DNA of 64,000 bases from Paracoccaceae bacterium (GTDB lineage Bacteria; Pseudomonadota; Alphaproteobacteria; Rhodobacterales; Rhodobacteraceae), in assembly GCA_019454225.1 (NCBI GenBank), contig CP075370.1:1292001-1356000 (forward strand), read 5' to 3'. The position numbers were made by a program, and so were the translations under genes. Below the pieces are notes generated by a model. It did not search any database. It was not told the origin of the DNA and worked only from the letters and a program-made list of their open reading frames with translations. Positions within the stretch are counted from its first letter, which is position 1. Each line of letters opens with the position of its first letter. Below are positions 53,772-62,670 of this stretch, in pieces.

Positions 53772-54103
53772 CCGGCCCCGTCGATATCGGCGCGCTTGAC
53801 GACATCCCGCGCCAGGGCGCCCGCGTCGTGAAGACCGCATTCGGCTGCGTCGCGGTGTTCCGCACCCTCGACGACCGCCTCTTCGCGCTTGACGACCGCT
53901 GCCCCCACCGGGGCGGGCCGCTGTCCGAAGGCATCGTCCATGGCGAGGCGGTCACCTGCCCGCTGCACGGCTGGGTGTTCGACCTGAACACCGGCCAGGC
54001 GCAGGGCGCCGACAGCGGGTCGGTCGCCACCTTCGCGGTGCGCGCCGAGGGCGGGCGCATCCTGCTCGACGCCGGGCGCCTTGCCCGGCAAAGCGCCGCA
54101 TGA
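53768..54103 (+). CDS. nirD: Nitrite reductase small subunit, Rieske type
   Basis: A 111-residue NirD with a complete Rieske 2Fe-2S motif: Cys45 and His47 in CPHRGG, Cys64 and His67 in CPLHGW. Some enterobacterial NirD proteins have lost these ligands, so retention here means the cluster is probably real and may feed electrons within the nitrite reductase. The gene overlaps both nirB and nasA by 4 bp. The frame continues upstream in the shadow of nirB; ATG 53768 gives the family start. Confidence 0.94.
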   Translation: MTGPVDIGALDDIPRQGARVVKTAFGCVAVFRTLDDRLFALDDRCPHRGGPLSEGIVHGEAVTCPLHGWVFDLNTGQAQGADSGSVATFAVRAEGGRILLDAGRLARQSAA

Positions 54104-56718
54104 CCGCCGCGCCCGTCCGCTCCACCTGCCCCTACTGCGGGGTGGGGTGCGGCGTGATCCTCACGCCCACGCCATCGGGCGTGGAGGTGCGGGGCGATCC
54201 CGACCACCCCGCCAATGCCGGGCGGCTCTGCGTCAAGGGCGCCGCCCTGGCCGAGACGGTGGGCCTCGCCGGTCGGCTGGACACGCCCCGGATCGCCGGG
54301 CGTCCCGCCGGCTGGGACACGGCGCTCGACCTCGTCGCCCGGCGGTTCCGCGACACCATCGCCGAACACGGCCCCGGGTCCGTCGCCTTCTACGTGTCCG
54401 GGCAATTGCTGACCGAGGACTACTACGTCGCCAACAAGCTGATGAAGGGCTTCATCGGCGCCGCCAACATCGACACCAACTCGCGCCTCTGCATGGCGTC
54501 CAGCGTGGCGGGCCACCGGCGGGCGTTCGGGTCCGACACGGTGCCGGGCCTGTTCGACGATCTGGAACTGGCCGATCTCGTGGTGCTCGTGGGGTCGAAC
54601 CTCGCCTGGTGCCACCCCGTGCTGCACCAGCGCATCGCCGCCACATGTGCCGCCCGGCCGGGGCTGCGCATCGTCGTGGTCGATCCGCGCCGCACCGCCA
54701 CCTGCGAGGGTGCCGACCTGCACCTGCGCATCGCCCCCGGCGCGGACGCCGCGCTGTTCAACACGCTCCTCGCGCATCTTCACACGACCGGCCGCACCGA
54801 TCCCGCCGCCCTGGCCCGTCTCGACGGCTGGCCCGGGGCCCTGTCGGCCGCCCGCGCCACCGATCCGGCGCTGACCGGGCTTGCCCCGGCCGACCTCGCC
54901 CGCTTCCTCGATCTCTGGGCGGGGACCGAACGGGTGGTCACGCTCTGGTCGCAGGGCATCAACCAGTCCGACAGCGGCACCGACAAGGTCAACGCGATCC
55001 TGAACTGCCATCTGGCGACCGGCCGCATCGGCAGGCCCGGCACCGGCCCGTTCAGCGTCACTGGCCAGCCCAACGCCATGGGCGGGCGCGAGGTCGGCGG
55101 GCTGGCCAACACGCTGGCATGCCATCTGGAGCTTGAAGACCCCGCCCATCGCGCCGCCGTGCAGGGCTTCTGGCGCAGCCCCGCCATCGCCGACAGGCCC
55201 GGGCTCAAGGCGGTCGACATGTTTCGCGCCGCCGCCGCCGGGCAGATCAGGGCGCTGTGGATTCTCCACACCAATCCCGCCGTCACCATGCCCGACGCCG
55301 ATGCCGTATCCCGTGCCATCGCCGCATGCCCGTTCACCGTGGTCAGCGACATCACCGCCGCGACCGATACCGCGCGGCTGGCCGATGTGCTGCTGCCCGC
55401 CGCCGCCTGGGGCGAAAAGGACGGCACCGTCACCAATTCCGACCGCACCGTCAGCCGACAGCGCGCCTTCCGCGCCCCGCCGGGCCAGGCGCGCCCCGAC
55501 TGGTGGGCGCTGGCGCAGGTGGCCCGCCGCATGGGCTTTGCCGGGTTCGGCTGGTCCGGCCCGGCCGCGATCTTCCGCGAACATGCGGCACTGTCCGGGG
55601 TCGCCGGGACGCTCGGGTCCGATTTCGATATCTCGGCCCGCGCCACGCTCGACGATGCGGGATACGCCGCCATGGCACCCTTCCGCTGGCCCGACAGCCC
55701 GGCGCGCCAGGGCGGCCGGTTCTTTGCCGATGGCCGGTTCCACACGCCCGACGGCCGCGCCCGCATGGTGGCCGTCATCCCGCGCCTGCCGCCTGCCGCG
55801 CCGCCGGACCGTCCGTTCCGCCTCAACACCGGACGCATCCGCGACCAATGGCACACGATGACGCGCAGCGGCCTGTCGCCGCGCCTCGGCCGGCATCTGG
55901 GCGAGCCGTTCCTGGAGATTCACCCCGCCGACGCCACCCGCATCGGCCTGTCCCCCGCCACGCTGGCCCGGGTGACGGGCGAAGGCGGCAGCGCCATCCT
56001 GCGCGTGCTGGTCTCGGACCGCGTGGCCCCCGGCCATCCCTTCGCCCCGATGCACTGGACGGCCGAAACCGCGCCCACCGGCCGCATCGACGCGGTGGTG
56101 CCCGGCCTTACCGATCCGGTCTCGGGCCAGCCCGCGCTGAAATCCGCCGCCGTGGCGATCCGGCCCTTTGCCGCCCGCTGGTTCGGCCACGCCGTCGCCC
56201 GCACCCCCTTCCGCCCCGATTGCGCCTACTGGGCGCGGGCGCCGCTGGCGGCGGGGATGCAGGCCGAACTCGCGGGCGACTGCGATCCGCCCGACTGGCC
56301 GGCCTATGCCCGCGCGCTGTTCGGCCTGACCGGCACGCCGCTGTCCGTCAGCGACCCGGCGCGCGGCCTGCACCGGCTGGTCTTTCTGGACCGTGGCCGC
56401 CTTGCCGCCGCGCTGTTCGTGGCGCGCGGCCCGGTGGCGCTGTCGCGCAGCCATCTCGCGGCGCTTCTCGGCAGCCCGGCGGATGCCGCCGCCCTTGCCG
56501 GACGCGCCCCCGCCGATGTCCCCGACCCCGGCCCGCAGGTCTGCGCCTGCTTTGCCGTCGGCGCGCATGACATTGCCCGTGCGGTCGCGGGGCAGGGCCT
56601 GCGCAGCGTCGATGCGGTCGGCGCCGCCCTGCGCGCGGGCACCGGCTGCGGCTCCTGCCGCCCCGAGATCGCCGCCCTGATCGCCACCCACCTGCCGATT
56701 GCCGAGGCCGCAGAATGA
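54100..56718 (+). CDS. nasA: Assimilatory nitrate reductase catalytic subunit
   Basis: An 872-residue molybdopterin nitrate reductase. The N-terminal 4Fe-4S site is CPYCGVGCGVIL, completed by GRLCVKG. The bis-MGD domain includes GSNLAWCHPVLHQRI, TLWSQGINQSDSGTDKVN and PFSVTGQPNAMGGREVGG. The C-terminus carries a fused bacterioferredoxin-like 2Fe-2S domain (CACFAVGAHDIARAV and GCGSCRPEI). There is no Tat signal, so nitrate is reduced in the cytoplasm. No separate reductase subunit is encoded nearby; the fused cluster is the likely electron entry point. Confidence 0.95.
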   Translation: MTAAPVRSTCPYCGVGCGVILTPTPSGVEVRGDPDHPANAGRLCVKGAALAETVGLAGRLDTPRIAGRPAGWDTALDLVARRFRDTIAEHGPGSVAFYVSGQLLTEDYYVANKLMKGFIGAANIDTNSRLCMASSVAGHRRAFGSDTVPGLFDDLELADLVVLVGSNLAWCHPVLHQRIAATCAARPGLRIVVVDPRRTATCEGADLHLRIAPGADAALFNTLLAHLHTTGRTDPAALARLDGWPGALSAARATDPALTGLAPADLARFLDLWAGTERVVTLWSQGINQSDSGTDKVNAILNCHLATGRIGRPGTGPFSVTGQPNAMGGREVGGLANTLACHLELEDPAHRAAVQGFWRSPAIADRPGLKAVDMFRAAAAGQIRALWILHTNPAVTMPDADAVSRAIAACPFTVVSDITAATDTARLADVLLPAAAWGEKDGTVTNSDRTVSRQRAFRAPPGQARPDWWALAQVARRMGFAGFGWSGPAAIFREHAALSGVAGTLGSDFDISARATLDDAGYAAMAPFRWPDSPARQGGRFFADGRFHTPDGRARMVAVIPRLPPAAPPDRPFRLNTGRIRDQWHTMTRSGLSPRLGRHLGEPFLEIHPADATRIGLSPATLARVTGEGGSAILRVLVSDRVAPGHPFAPMHWTAETAPTGRIDAVVPGLTDPVSGQPALKSAAVAIRPFAARWFGHAVARTPFRPDCAYWARAPLAAGMQAELAGDCDPPDWPAYARALFGLTGTPLSVSDPARGLHRLVFLDRGRLAAALFVARGPVALSRSHLAALLGSPADAAALAGRAPADVPDPGPQVCACFAVGAHDIARAVAGQGLRSVDAVGAALRAGTGCGSCRPEIAALIATHLPIAEAAE

Positions 56719-57515
56719 CCATGCATCCCCTGCCCGACATGCTGGCCCCCGCGGCCTCCGCGACCGGCCGCATCACCCTTGTCGGCGCCGGCCCCGGGTC
56801 GGCCGACCTGCTGACCTTCCGTGCCGCCGACCGGCTGCGCCATGCCGACGCGGTGTATTATGACCGTCTCGTGGACCCTGCCGTGCTGGCGCTCGCCAAT
56901 CCCCGCGCCACCTGCATCTTCGCGGGAAAAGAGGTCGGCGCCCATGCCTGGCCGCAGGAACGCATCAACCGCGCGATCTGCGCCGACGCCCTCGCGGGGC
57001 TGCATGTGGTGCGGCTGAAATCGGGCGACCCCGGCATCTTCGGGCGCGCTGCCGAGGAAATCGCCGCCGCCCGCGCCTGCGGCATCCCGGTCGAGGTGGT
57101 GCCCGGCATCACCGCCGCCAGTGCGGCGGCGGCGAGCCTCTGCGCCCCGCTCACCGAGCGCGGCCGGACCGAACGCCTGACGCTGGCCACCGCCACCTGC
57201 CGCCCGGGCGAAACCTGGGGCGGGCTGGCCGGGGTGCTGGTGCCGGGCACCACCATGGCGCTCTACATGGCGATGCACCGCCTGCCGCAGGTCCAGGCCG
57301 ACCTGCGCGCGCTTGGCCTGCCCGAGGATCATCCCGTCCTGATCGCGGCCCATGCCGAAACACCGCGCGCCTGCCATCTTGCCACCACGCTGGGCGGCCT
57401 TGTCGCGGACGCCGCGCGGGCGCGCATCGGCAACCCCGCGGTGATCTTCATCCGCCACCCCCACGGCGCGCCGGCCGCCCACCCGGCGCCGTCCGCAGCC
57501 TGCGTTCCGGCCTGA
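56715..57515 (+). CDS. cobA: Uroporphyrinogen-III C-methyltransferase (SUMT)
   Basis: A 266-residue SUMT that makes precorrin-2 for sirohaem (needed by NirB) and cobalamin. The N-terminal ITLVGAGPGSADLLTFRA, the VVRLKSGDPGIFGRAAEE loop and VVPGITAASAAAASL are diagnostic. It lacks the CysG oxidase/ferrochelatase half, which must be supplied elsewhere. It overlaps nasA in an ATGA and ends the nas operon, so cofactor supply follows nitrate-dependent expression. Confidence 0.95.
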   Translation: MTMHPLPDMLAPAASATGRITLVGAGPGSADLLTFRAADRLRHADAVYYDRLVDPAVLALANPRATCIFAGKEVGAHAWPQERINRAICADALAGLHVVRLKSGDPGIFGRAAEEIAAARACGIPVEVVPGITAASAAAASLCAPLTERGRTERLTLATATCRPGETWGGLAGVLVPGTTMALYMAMHRLPQVQADLRALGLPEDHPVLIAAHAETPRACHLATTLGGLVADAARARIGNPAVIFIRHPHGAPAAHPAPSAACVPA

Positions 57516-57531
57516 CAGCCGCCGCGCCCCC

Positions 57532-57559
57532 TTGCCCCGCCCGCCGCCAGCGGGCAAGT
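57532..57559 (+). terminator. Hairpin after the nas operon
   Basis: CTTGCCC (57532-57538) pairs with GGGCAAG (57553-57559) across a 14-base GC-rich loop, beginning 16 bp after the cobA stop. There is no U-run, so it is at best an imperfect or Rho-assisted terminator; it may also simply stabilise the message end. Confidence 0.45.
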
Positions 57560-57609
57560 CTCGCGCATCGCCGTCCGGGCCGCCGCGCCCCGTCCTGCCC
57601 GAGGTTCCG

Positions 57610-58401
57610 ATGTCCCAGCCCGATCCCGTCGCCGCGCGCCACGCCCTGGCCTGCACCCTGGCCCGCGCGGCGGGCGCCCTGGCGCTGGGCTTCTTCGCCG
57701 ACCGCGCGGCCCTGGTGGTCGAATCCAAGGACAACCCGCAGGATGTGGTCAGCCGCGCCGACCGCGAGGTCGAGGCGATGATCCGCGCGCGCCTGGCCGA
57801 AGCCTTCCCCGACGACGCGATCCTGGGCGAGGAGGGCGGCGGAAACCCCGGCACCACCGGCTTTGTCTGGGTGATCGACCCGATCGACGGCACCATGCCC
57901 TTCCTGTCGGGCCTGCCGCACTGGTGCGTGGCCATCGCCGTGGCGGATGCGCAGGGCTGCGTGGCGGCCGCCACCTTCGCCCCGGTCCCCGGCGATCTCT
58001 ATGACGCCCGCGCGGGCCATGGCGCCCGGCTGAACGGCGCCCCCCTGGCGATCGACCCCGCGCTGACGCTGACCGGCCGGATGACCGCCATCGGCGCCAG
58101 CCACCGCACACCCGCCGAACATGTCGGACAGGTGATCCTGGCCCTGATGGAGGCTGGCGGCATCTTCTACCGCAACGGGTCCGGCGCGCTGATGCTGGCG
58201 TCGGTCGCCGCCGGTCGCCTCGCGGGCTATTACGAGCCGCACATGAACGCCTGGGACTGCCTCGGCGGGTTCCTGATCGTGGTCGAGGCCGGGGGCCGCG
58301 TGCTGCCCGTGCCGCTGGCCGAGATGCTGGCCCGGGGTGGCCCCGCGCTGGCCGCCGCCCCTGCCGCCTATGCCGATCTCGCCCGGATCGCCGGTCACTA
58401 G
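57610..58401 (+). CDS. Inositol monophosphatase family phosphatase
   Basis: A 263-residue Mg2+-dependent phosphatase. GEEGG, the metal site WVIDPIDGTMPFLSGLPHW and the C-terminal AWDCLGGFLIVVEAGG are family motifs. The family includes inositol-1-phosphatase, CysQ and HisN-type histidinol phosphatase; DPIDGTMPF (Met where many have Lys or Arg) does not decide between them. The ATG at 57610 has GAGG upstream. It stands alone between the nas operon and the convergent rhomboid gene. Confidence 0.9.
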   Translation: MSQPDPVAARHALACTLARAAGALALGFFADRAALVVESKDNPQDVVSRADREVEAMIRARLAEAFPDDAILGEEGGGNPGTTGFVWVIDPIDGTMPFLSGLPHWCVAIAVADAQGCVAAATFAPVPGDLYDARAGHGARLNGAPLAIDPALTLTGRMTAIGASHRTPAEHVGQVILALMEAGGIFYRNGSGALMLASVAAGRLAGYYEPHMNAWDCLGGFLIVVEAGGRVLPVPLAEMLARGGPALAAAPAAYADLARIAGH

Positions 58402-58411
58402 GGCAGGGCGG

Positions 58412-59005
58412 TCAGCGCCGCCGCAGCATGAGGCCCGCACCCATCCCCGCCAGCCACCCGGCGACATGCAGTTCCCAGGCGAACCGACCGGCGGTTCCCC
58501 ACCAGAACGCGGCATTCATCGCCAGAACGGTGGCCAGCACCGCCGCCGCCCTCCCCCGCGCGCCGTCGCGCCACAGCAGGACGGCCAGCGCCCCGGCCAC
58601 GCCATGCGTGGCGCCCGACGCGCCCACCATGGTGGCCCCCGGGGCGGCGGCCAGCCCATAGCCCACCGCCGCCACCGCCATCGTGCCGAACCAGACCCAC
58701 AGGAACCGCCGCGCCCCGGTCCGCCGCACCAGGAACGGGCCGAACAGCGCAAGCGTGCCCAGGTTCACCGCAAGATGCAGCCAGGACACATGGCGAAACC
58801 CGTGCGTCAGCAGCATGCCCCACCGCTGGCCGGAATAGACCCCGTCGCCGCCGCGGAACACCTCCTCGGAAAACCGCATCCCGATCGACAGCCGATAGCC
58901 CAGATGCCGCAGCTCGCGCGGCTCTGCCCCGATCAGCAGCGCAAGCCCCGCATGCACGGCCAGCAGCACCAGCCCCAGCCCGATCACCACCCCGATGCCC
59001 CGCAT
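58412..59005 (-). CDS. Rhomboid intramembrane serine protease
   Basis: A 197-residue, six-segment membrane protease. The catalytic Ser130 sits in VGASGATHG and His180 in ELHVAGWLAG. The structural motif H..(4)H...N is at His72-Asn81 (HVSWLHLAVN). These are the full set for an active rhomboid, cutting helices within the membrane. The ATG at 59005 has GGGGAGG 6 bp upstream. It is divergent from mipZ and convergent with the phosphatase; the substrate is unknown. Confidence 0.9.
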   Translation of the reverse strand: MRGIGVVIGLGLVLLAVHAGLALLIGAEPRELRHLGYRLSIGMRFSEEVFRGGDGVYSGQRWGMLLTHGFRHVSWLHLAVNLGTLALFGPFLVRRTGARRFLWVWFGTMAVAAVGYGLAAAPGATMVGASGATHGVAGALAVLLWRDGARGRAAAVLATVLAMNAAFWWGTAGRFAWELHVAGWLAGMGAGLMLRRR

Positions 59006-59134
59006 GGCACACCTCCCCGTCCGCAACACCGACCGGCATAATTCTGCCTGTCAAGCCCTTCCCCTTTCGGCTAGTCCTTGCCAAAAGCGCCGTCCCGGAG
59101 GGCGCAGCCCACCGGACGGATTGAAGGGGCGGAC

Positions 59135-59944
59135 ATGGCGCACATCATCGTCGTGGGGAACGAGAAGGGCGGTTCGGGCAAGTCAACCACCTGCATGCAT
59201 CTGGCCACCGCGCTCGCGCGGATGGGCCATCGCACCGGCGCGCTCGATCTCGACCTGCGCCAGCAGACCTTCGCCCGCTACATCGAGAACCGGCTGTCGC
59301 ACGCCGCCCGTGCGGGCCTGTCGCTGGCCTCGCCCAACGTCGCGCCGCTGCCCGAGATCGACCCGGCCAGCCTGCCGGAAGGCGAGAACATCTTTGACGC
59401 CCGCCTTGCCTCGGCCATCGCGACGCTCGACCCGGTGTCGGACTTCATCGTCATCGACTGCCCGGGGTCGCATACCCGGCTCAGCCAGGTGGCGCATTCG
59501 CTGGCCGACACGCTGGTCACGCCGATGAACGACAGCTTCGTCGATTTCGACCTTCTGGCGCGGCTCGACCCGGAAACCGGCAAGGTGCGCGGCCCCTCGA
59601 TCTATGCCGAGATGGTCTGGCAGGCGCGGCAACTGCGCGCCGCCGCCGGGCTGAAGCCTATCGACTGGGTGGTGGTGCGCAACCGTCTCGGCGTCCAGGC
59701 CATGCACAACAAGCGCAAGGTTGGCACCGCGCTTGACGATCTGGCGCGCCGCATCGGGTTTCGCGTCGCGCCGGGCCTTTCCGAACGGGTGATCTACCGC
59801 GAGCTCTTTCCGCGCGGCCTGACGCTGCTCGACCTCAAGGACACCGGCGTCGAATCGCTCAGCCTGTCGAACATCGCGGCCCGGCAGGAACTGCGCGACC
59901 TCCTGGCCGAACTGCGCCTGCCCGGCGTTTCGGTCGCGTTCTGA
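59135..59944 (+). CDS. mipZ: Division-plane positioning ATPase MipZ
   Basis: A 269-residue ParA/MinD-type ATPase. The deviant Walker A is NEKGGSGKST (residues 9-18), then GALDLDLRQQTFARYIENR, FIVIDCPG and TPMNDSFVDFDLL, closely matching Caulobacter MipZ. MipZ forms a gradient from the ParB-bound pole and keeps FtsZ at midcell. The presence of LDLRQ and PMNDSFVDFD separates it from chromosomal ParA. The ATG at 59135 follows AAGGGGC; an open frame begins earlier without homology. Confidence 0.93.
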   Translation: MAHIIVVGNEKGGSGKSTTCMHLATALARMGHRTGALDLDLRQQTFARYIENRLSHAARAGLSLASPNVAPLPEIDPASLPEGENIFDARLASAIATLDPVSDFIVIDCPGSHTRLSQVAHSLADTLVTPMNDSFVDFDLLARLDPETGKVRGPSIYAEMVWQARQLRAAAGLKPIDWVVVRNRLGVQAMHNKRKVGTALDDLARRIGFRVAPGLSERVIYRELFPRGLTLLDLKDTGVESLSLSNIAARQELRDLLAELRLPGVSVAF

Positions 59945-59969
59945 CACCGGCGCCGCCCGCCCCGGTGTC
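59943..59969 (+). terminator. Hairpin overlapping the mipZ stop
   Basis: GACACCGG (59943-59950) pairs with CCGGTGTC (59962-59969) over an 11-base loop and includes the last bases of the mipZ stop codon. No U-run follows, so termination may be weak. It precedes three tandem repeats. Confidence 0.5.
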
Positions 59970-59976
59970 GGGACGG

Positions 59977-60009
59977 ATGCCATACGCGTGCCAGACGCAT
60001 GCCAGACGC
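59977..60009. repeat. Three tandem 11-bp repeats between mipZ and the ECF sigma gene
   Basis: ATGCCATACGC, GTGCCAGACGC and ATGCCAGACGC follow one another with no gap (33 bp). The period is about one helical turn, and a partial inverted copy (GGGATGGCACG) follows at 60010. The array ends 106 bp before the sigma-factor start. Same-face repeats suggest a cooperative protein-binding site; no function is proven. Confidence 0.7.
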
Positions 60010-60115
60010 GGGATGGCACGGGTTTTCCGGTGTTTTCAGCACCTTGCCCCGGGAAACGAAAAACCTCGGGTCACCCGCCAAGAATCGACACCTGCCCCGC
60101 GTCCCGGTAGATGTC

Positions 60116-60661
60116 ATGCTGATGGACACCGCCGATGAAACCCTGGCCGAAGCTGCCGCCGCGGGCGACCGCGCGGCCTTTGCGACGCTCGTTTCGCGGC
60201 ATTACGACCGCATCTTCGGGCTGGCCTGGCGCCTGACCGGCGCCCGTGACCAGGCGCAGGACCTCGCACAGGACATCTGCGCCGCGCTGCCCGCCAAGCT
60301 TGCCTCGTTCCGCGGCCAGGCGCGGTTCACCACCTGGCTCTACCGTGTGGTGATGAACGCCGCACATGACGCAAGGCGCCGCGCCGCCACCCGGGCACGC
60401 GCTGCAACAGGTTGGGGAGATTGGGAAATTTCTCGCCAGGACGAAATGGCCGAGGATCGCGCGGCGCAGGAATGGCTGGCGGCGGCGATGCGCGCCCTGC
60501 CGCCCGACCTGCGCGATACGGTCGCGCTCGTCCTGGGCGAGGATCTCAGCCAGGCCGAGGCCGCGCGGGTTCTGGGCATCGCCGAGGGCACCGTTGCCTG
60601 GCGCATGTCCGAGGTCAAGCGCCGCCTGCGGGCCATGGCGGCAGAGGAGACGCGGCAATGA
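60116..60661 (+). CDS. ECF-type RNA polymerase sigma factor
   Basis: A 181-residue sigma-70 family (extracytoplasmic function) sigma factor. Region 2 is FATLVSRHYDRIFGLAWRLT with DQAQDLAQDICAALPAKL, and region 4 is DLSQAEAARVLGIAEGTVAW. ATG 60116 or 60122 could start translation; the frame is open from the left without homology. It overlaps the following VWA-domain gene in an ATGA. No separate anti-sigma gene is present, and the VWA protein has the topology to fill that role. Confidence 0.88.
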   Translation: MLMDTADETLAEAAAAGDRAAFATLVSRHYDRIFGLAWRLTGARDQAQDLAQDICAALPAKLASFRGQARFTTWLYRVVMNAAHDARRRAATRARAATGWGDWEISRQDEMAEDRAAQEWLAAAMRALPPDLRDTVALVLGEDLSQAEAARVLGIAEGTVAWRMSEVKRRLRAMAAEETRQ

Positions 60662-62640
60662 CCGGCGATCACGACGAATTCGACCGCCTTTCCAAGGCCT
60701 TGCGTGCCACCCCCCCGACCGCCGACGCCGCCGCCCGCAACGCTGCCCTGCGGCTGGCCATGGAAAACTTCGACCGCCTCCAAGGAACCCCCACCGCCGC
60801 ACGTCCCAGTCAGGACCGCCCGGAACTCGGGGCGGGGTTCCTGACCGGAGTGCGCAACATGCTGAATTCGCTTACCTCTCGCCCGGCCCTGGCCACCATG
60901 ACCTCGGTCGCCGCGCTGGGTCTCGGTGTCGTGATGGTCCAGCCGCTGCTGACCACCACCCCACGCCCGGGCCTGTCCGACCTGGCACCGTCCGCCCTGC
61001 CGCCCGCCCCCGAGGTGCGGCAACGCGCCGAGGATCTGGCGCCCGGGCCGGTTGTGGAACCCATGATCGTGGGCGAGGCCGCGCCTGCCGATGCCGTGGC
61101 GTCCATGGCCCCGCCGCCACCCGCCCCTCCGGCAGCCGAAGCCGTTCGCAAATCGTTGGTTCAGAACGAAAGTTCCGCCGCCGCACCGGCGGGCGGGGCG
61201 ATGCCCGCCGCGATTTCCGACACCATCGCACCGCAGCCCGAGGACCGCGAAGCCTTCGCCAATGCCGATCCGAACCCGGTCAAGGTGACGGCCGAGGCGC
61301 CGGTTTCCACCTTCTCGGTCGATGTCGACACCGCCTCCTATGCCGTGGTCCGGTCGTCGCTGATGGCGGGCTACCTGCCCCCGGCCGAGGCGGTGCGGAT
61401 CGAGGAGATGGTGAACTACTTTCCCTATGCCTGGCCCGCGCCCGACACCGCCGATGCGCCGTTCCGCTCGACCGTCACGGTCATGCCGTCGCCCTGGAAC
61501 ACCGACCGCCAGCTTGTCACCATCGCGCTGCAGGGCCGCCTTCCGGCGGTCGAGGACCGGCCCGCGCTGAACCTGGTATTCCTTGTGGACACCTCGGGAT
61601 CGATGCAGGGTGCCGACCGGATCGGACTTCTGAAACAGTCGCTTGCACTGATCCTGCCGCAGCTTCGCCCCGAGGACCAGGTGGCGGTGGTGGCCTATGC
61701 CGGGTCGGCGGGCGAGGTGCTGGCACCCACCCCCGCGACCGACCGCGCCGCGATCCTGGCCGCGCTCGACCGGCTGGAGGCCGGGGGCAGCACGGCAGGC
61801 GGCGCAGGTCTGGAACTGGCCTATGCCGTGGCCGGCCGGATGGCGGGCGAGGGGCGGATCGGCCGCGTCCTGCTGGCGACGGACGGCGATTTCAACGTGG
61901 GTCTGTCCGATCCCGACGGCCTGGAATCCTACATCGCGAAGAAGCGCGACACCGGCGTCTACCTGTCGGTGCTGGGCTTCGGGCGCGGCAACCTGCAGGA
62001 CACCACGATGCAGGCCCTTGCGCAGGCCGGGAACGGCATGGCCGCCTACATCGACACCGCGCAGGAGGCGCGCAAGGTGCTGGTGGACCAGTTGACCGGT
62101 GCGTTGTTCCCGATTGCCAATGACGTGAAGGTGCAGGTCGAGTGGAACCCCGCGCAGGTCGCCGAGTATCGCCTGATCGGCTATGAGACGCGCATCCTGG
62201 CCCGCGAGGATTTCAACGACGACCGCGTCGACGCGGGCGAGATCGGGGCGGGCCACGCGGTGACCGCGATCTATGAGATCACCGCCCCCGACAGCCCGGC
62301 GCGCGCCACCGACCCCCTGCGCTACGGGACGGCCGCGGCGACGCAAGGTTCTGACGAACTTGGCTTTCTGCGGCTGCGGTGGAAGGATCCGGGGGCCGAT
62401 GTGTCGCAGCTTGCGGAAACGCCGATCCTGCCGGACATGGCACCGGCGGGCGCCGAGGCCCGCTTTGCGGCGGCGATGGCGGGTTTCGGCCAGTTGCTGA
62501 CCGGCGGCCGCTATCTGGGTGACTGGGGCTGGGACGAGGCGATCGCCCTGGCGCTCGAGGGGCGCGGCGACGACCCGTTCGGCTATCGGACCGAGGCGAT
62601 CGGGCTGATGCGCCTGGCGCAGGCCCTGGCCGCCCGATAG
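60658..62640 (+). CDS. YfbK-like von Willebrand factor type A membrane protein
   Basis: A 660-residue protein. Residues 1-75 are cytoplasmic, a single membrane segment spans about 76-98 (ALATMTSVAALGLGVVMVQP), and an Ala/Pro-rich linker leads to a YfbK-type N-terminal domain (FSVDVDTASYAVVRSSLMAG). The VWA domain has the metal-adhesion motif DTSGSM starting at Asp311, and a C-terminal domain typical of YfbK ends the protein. It is translationally coupled to the ECF sigma factor. A role as membrane sensor or anti-sigma factor is inference; the cytoplasmic part is short. It ends 30 bp before a strong inverted-repeat terminator. Confidence 0.87.
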   Translation: MTGDHDEFDRLSKALRATPPTADAAARNAALRLAMENFDRLQGTPTAARPSQDRPELGAGFLTGVRNMLNSLTSRPALATMTSVAALGLGVVMVQPLLTTTPRPGLSDLAPSALPPAPEVRQRAEDLAPGPVVEPMIVGEAAPADAVASMAPPPPAPPAAEAVRKSLVQNESSAAAPAGGAMPAAISDTIAPQPEDREAFANADPNPVKVTAEAPVSTFSVDVDTASYAVVRSSLMAGYLPPAEAVRIEEMVNYFPYAWPAPDTADAPFRSTVTVMPSPWNTDRQLVTIALQGRLPAVEDRPALNLVFLVDTSGSMQGADRIGLLKQSLALILPQLRPEDQVAVVAYAGSAGEVLAPTPATDRAAILAALDRLEAGGSTAGGAGLELAYAVAGRMAGEGRIGRVLLATDGDFNVGLSDPDGLESYIAKKRDTGVYLSVLGFGRGNLQDTTMQALAQAGNGMAAYIDTAQEARKVLVDQLTGALFPIANDVKVQVEWNPAQVAEYRLIGYETRILAREDFNDDRVDAGEIGAGHAVTAIYEITAPDSPARATDPLRYGTAAATQGSDELGFLRLRWKDPGADVSQLAETPILPDMAPAGAEARFAAAMAGFGQLLTGGRYLGDWGWDEAIALALEGRGDDPFGYRTEAIGLMRLAQALAAR

Positions 62641-62670
62641 ACGCGGCGCGTCGGCCCGGGCGGGCGGCGC

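Noticed and set aside
59135-59944. Plasmid or chromosomal ParA identity for the ATPase
   Set aside because: LDLRQ and TPMNDSFVDFD are MipZ-specific, there is no parB next to it, and the flanking genes are chromosomal.
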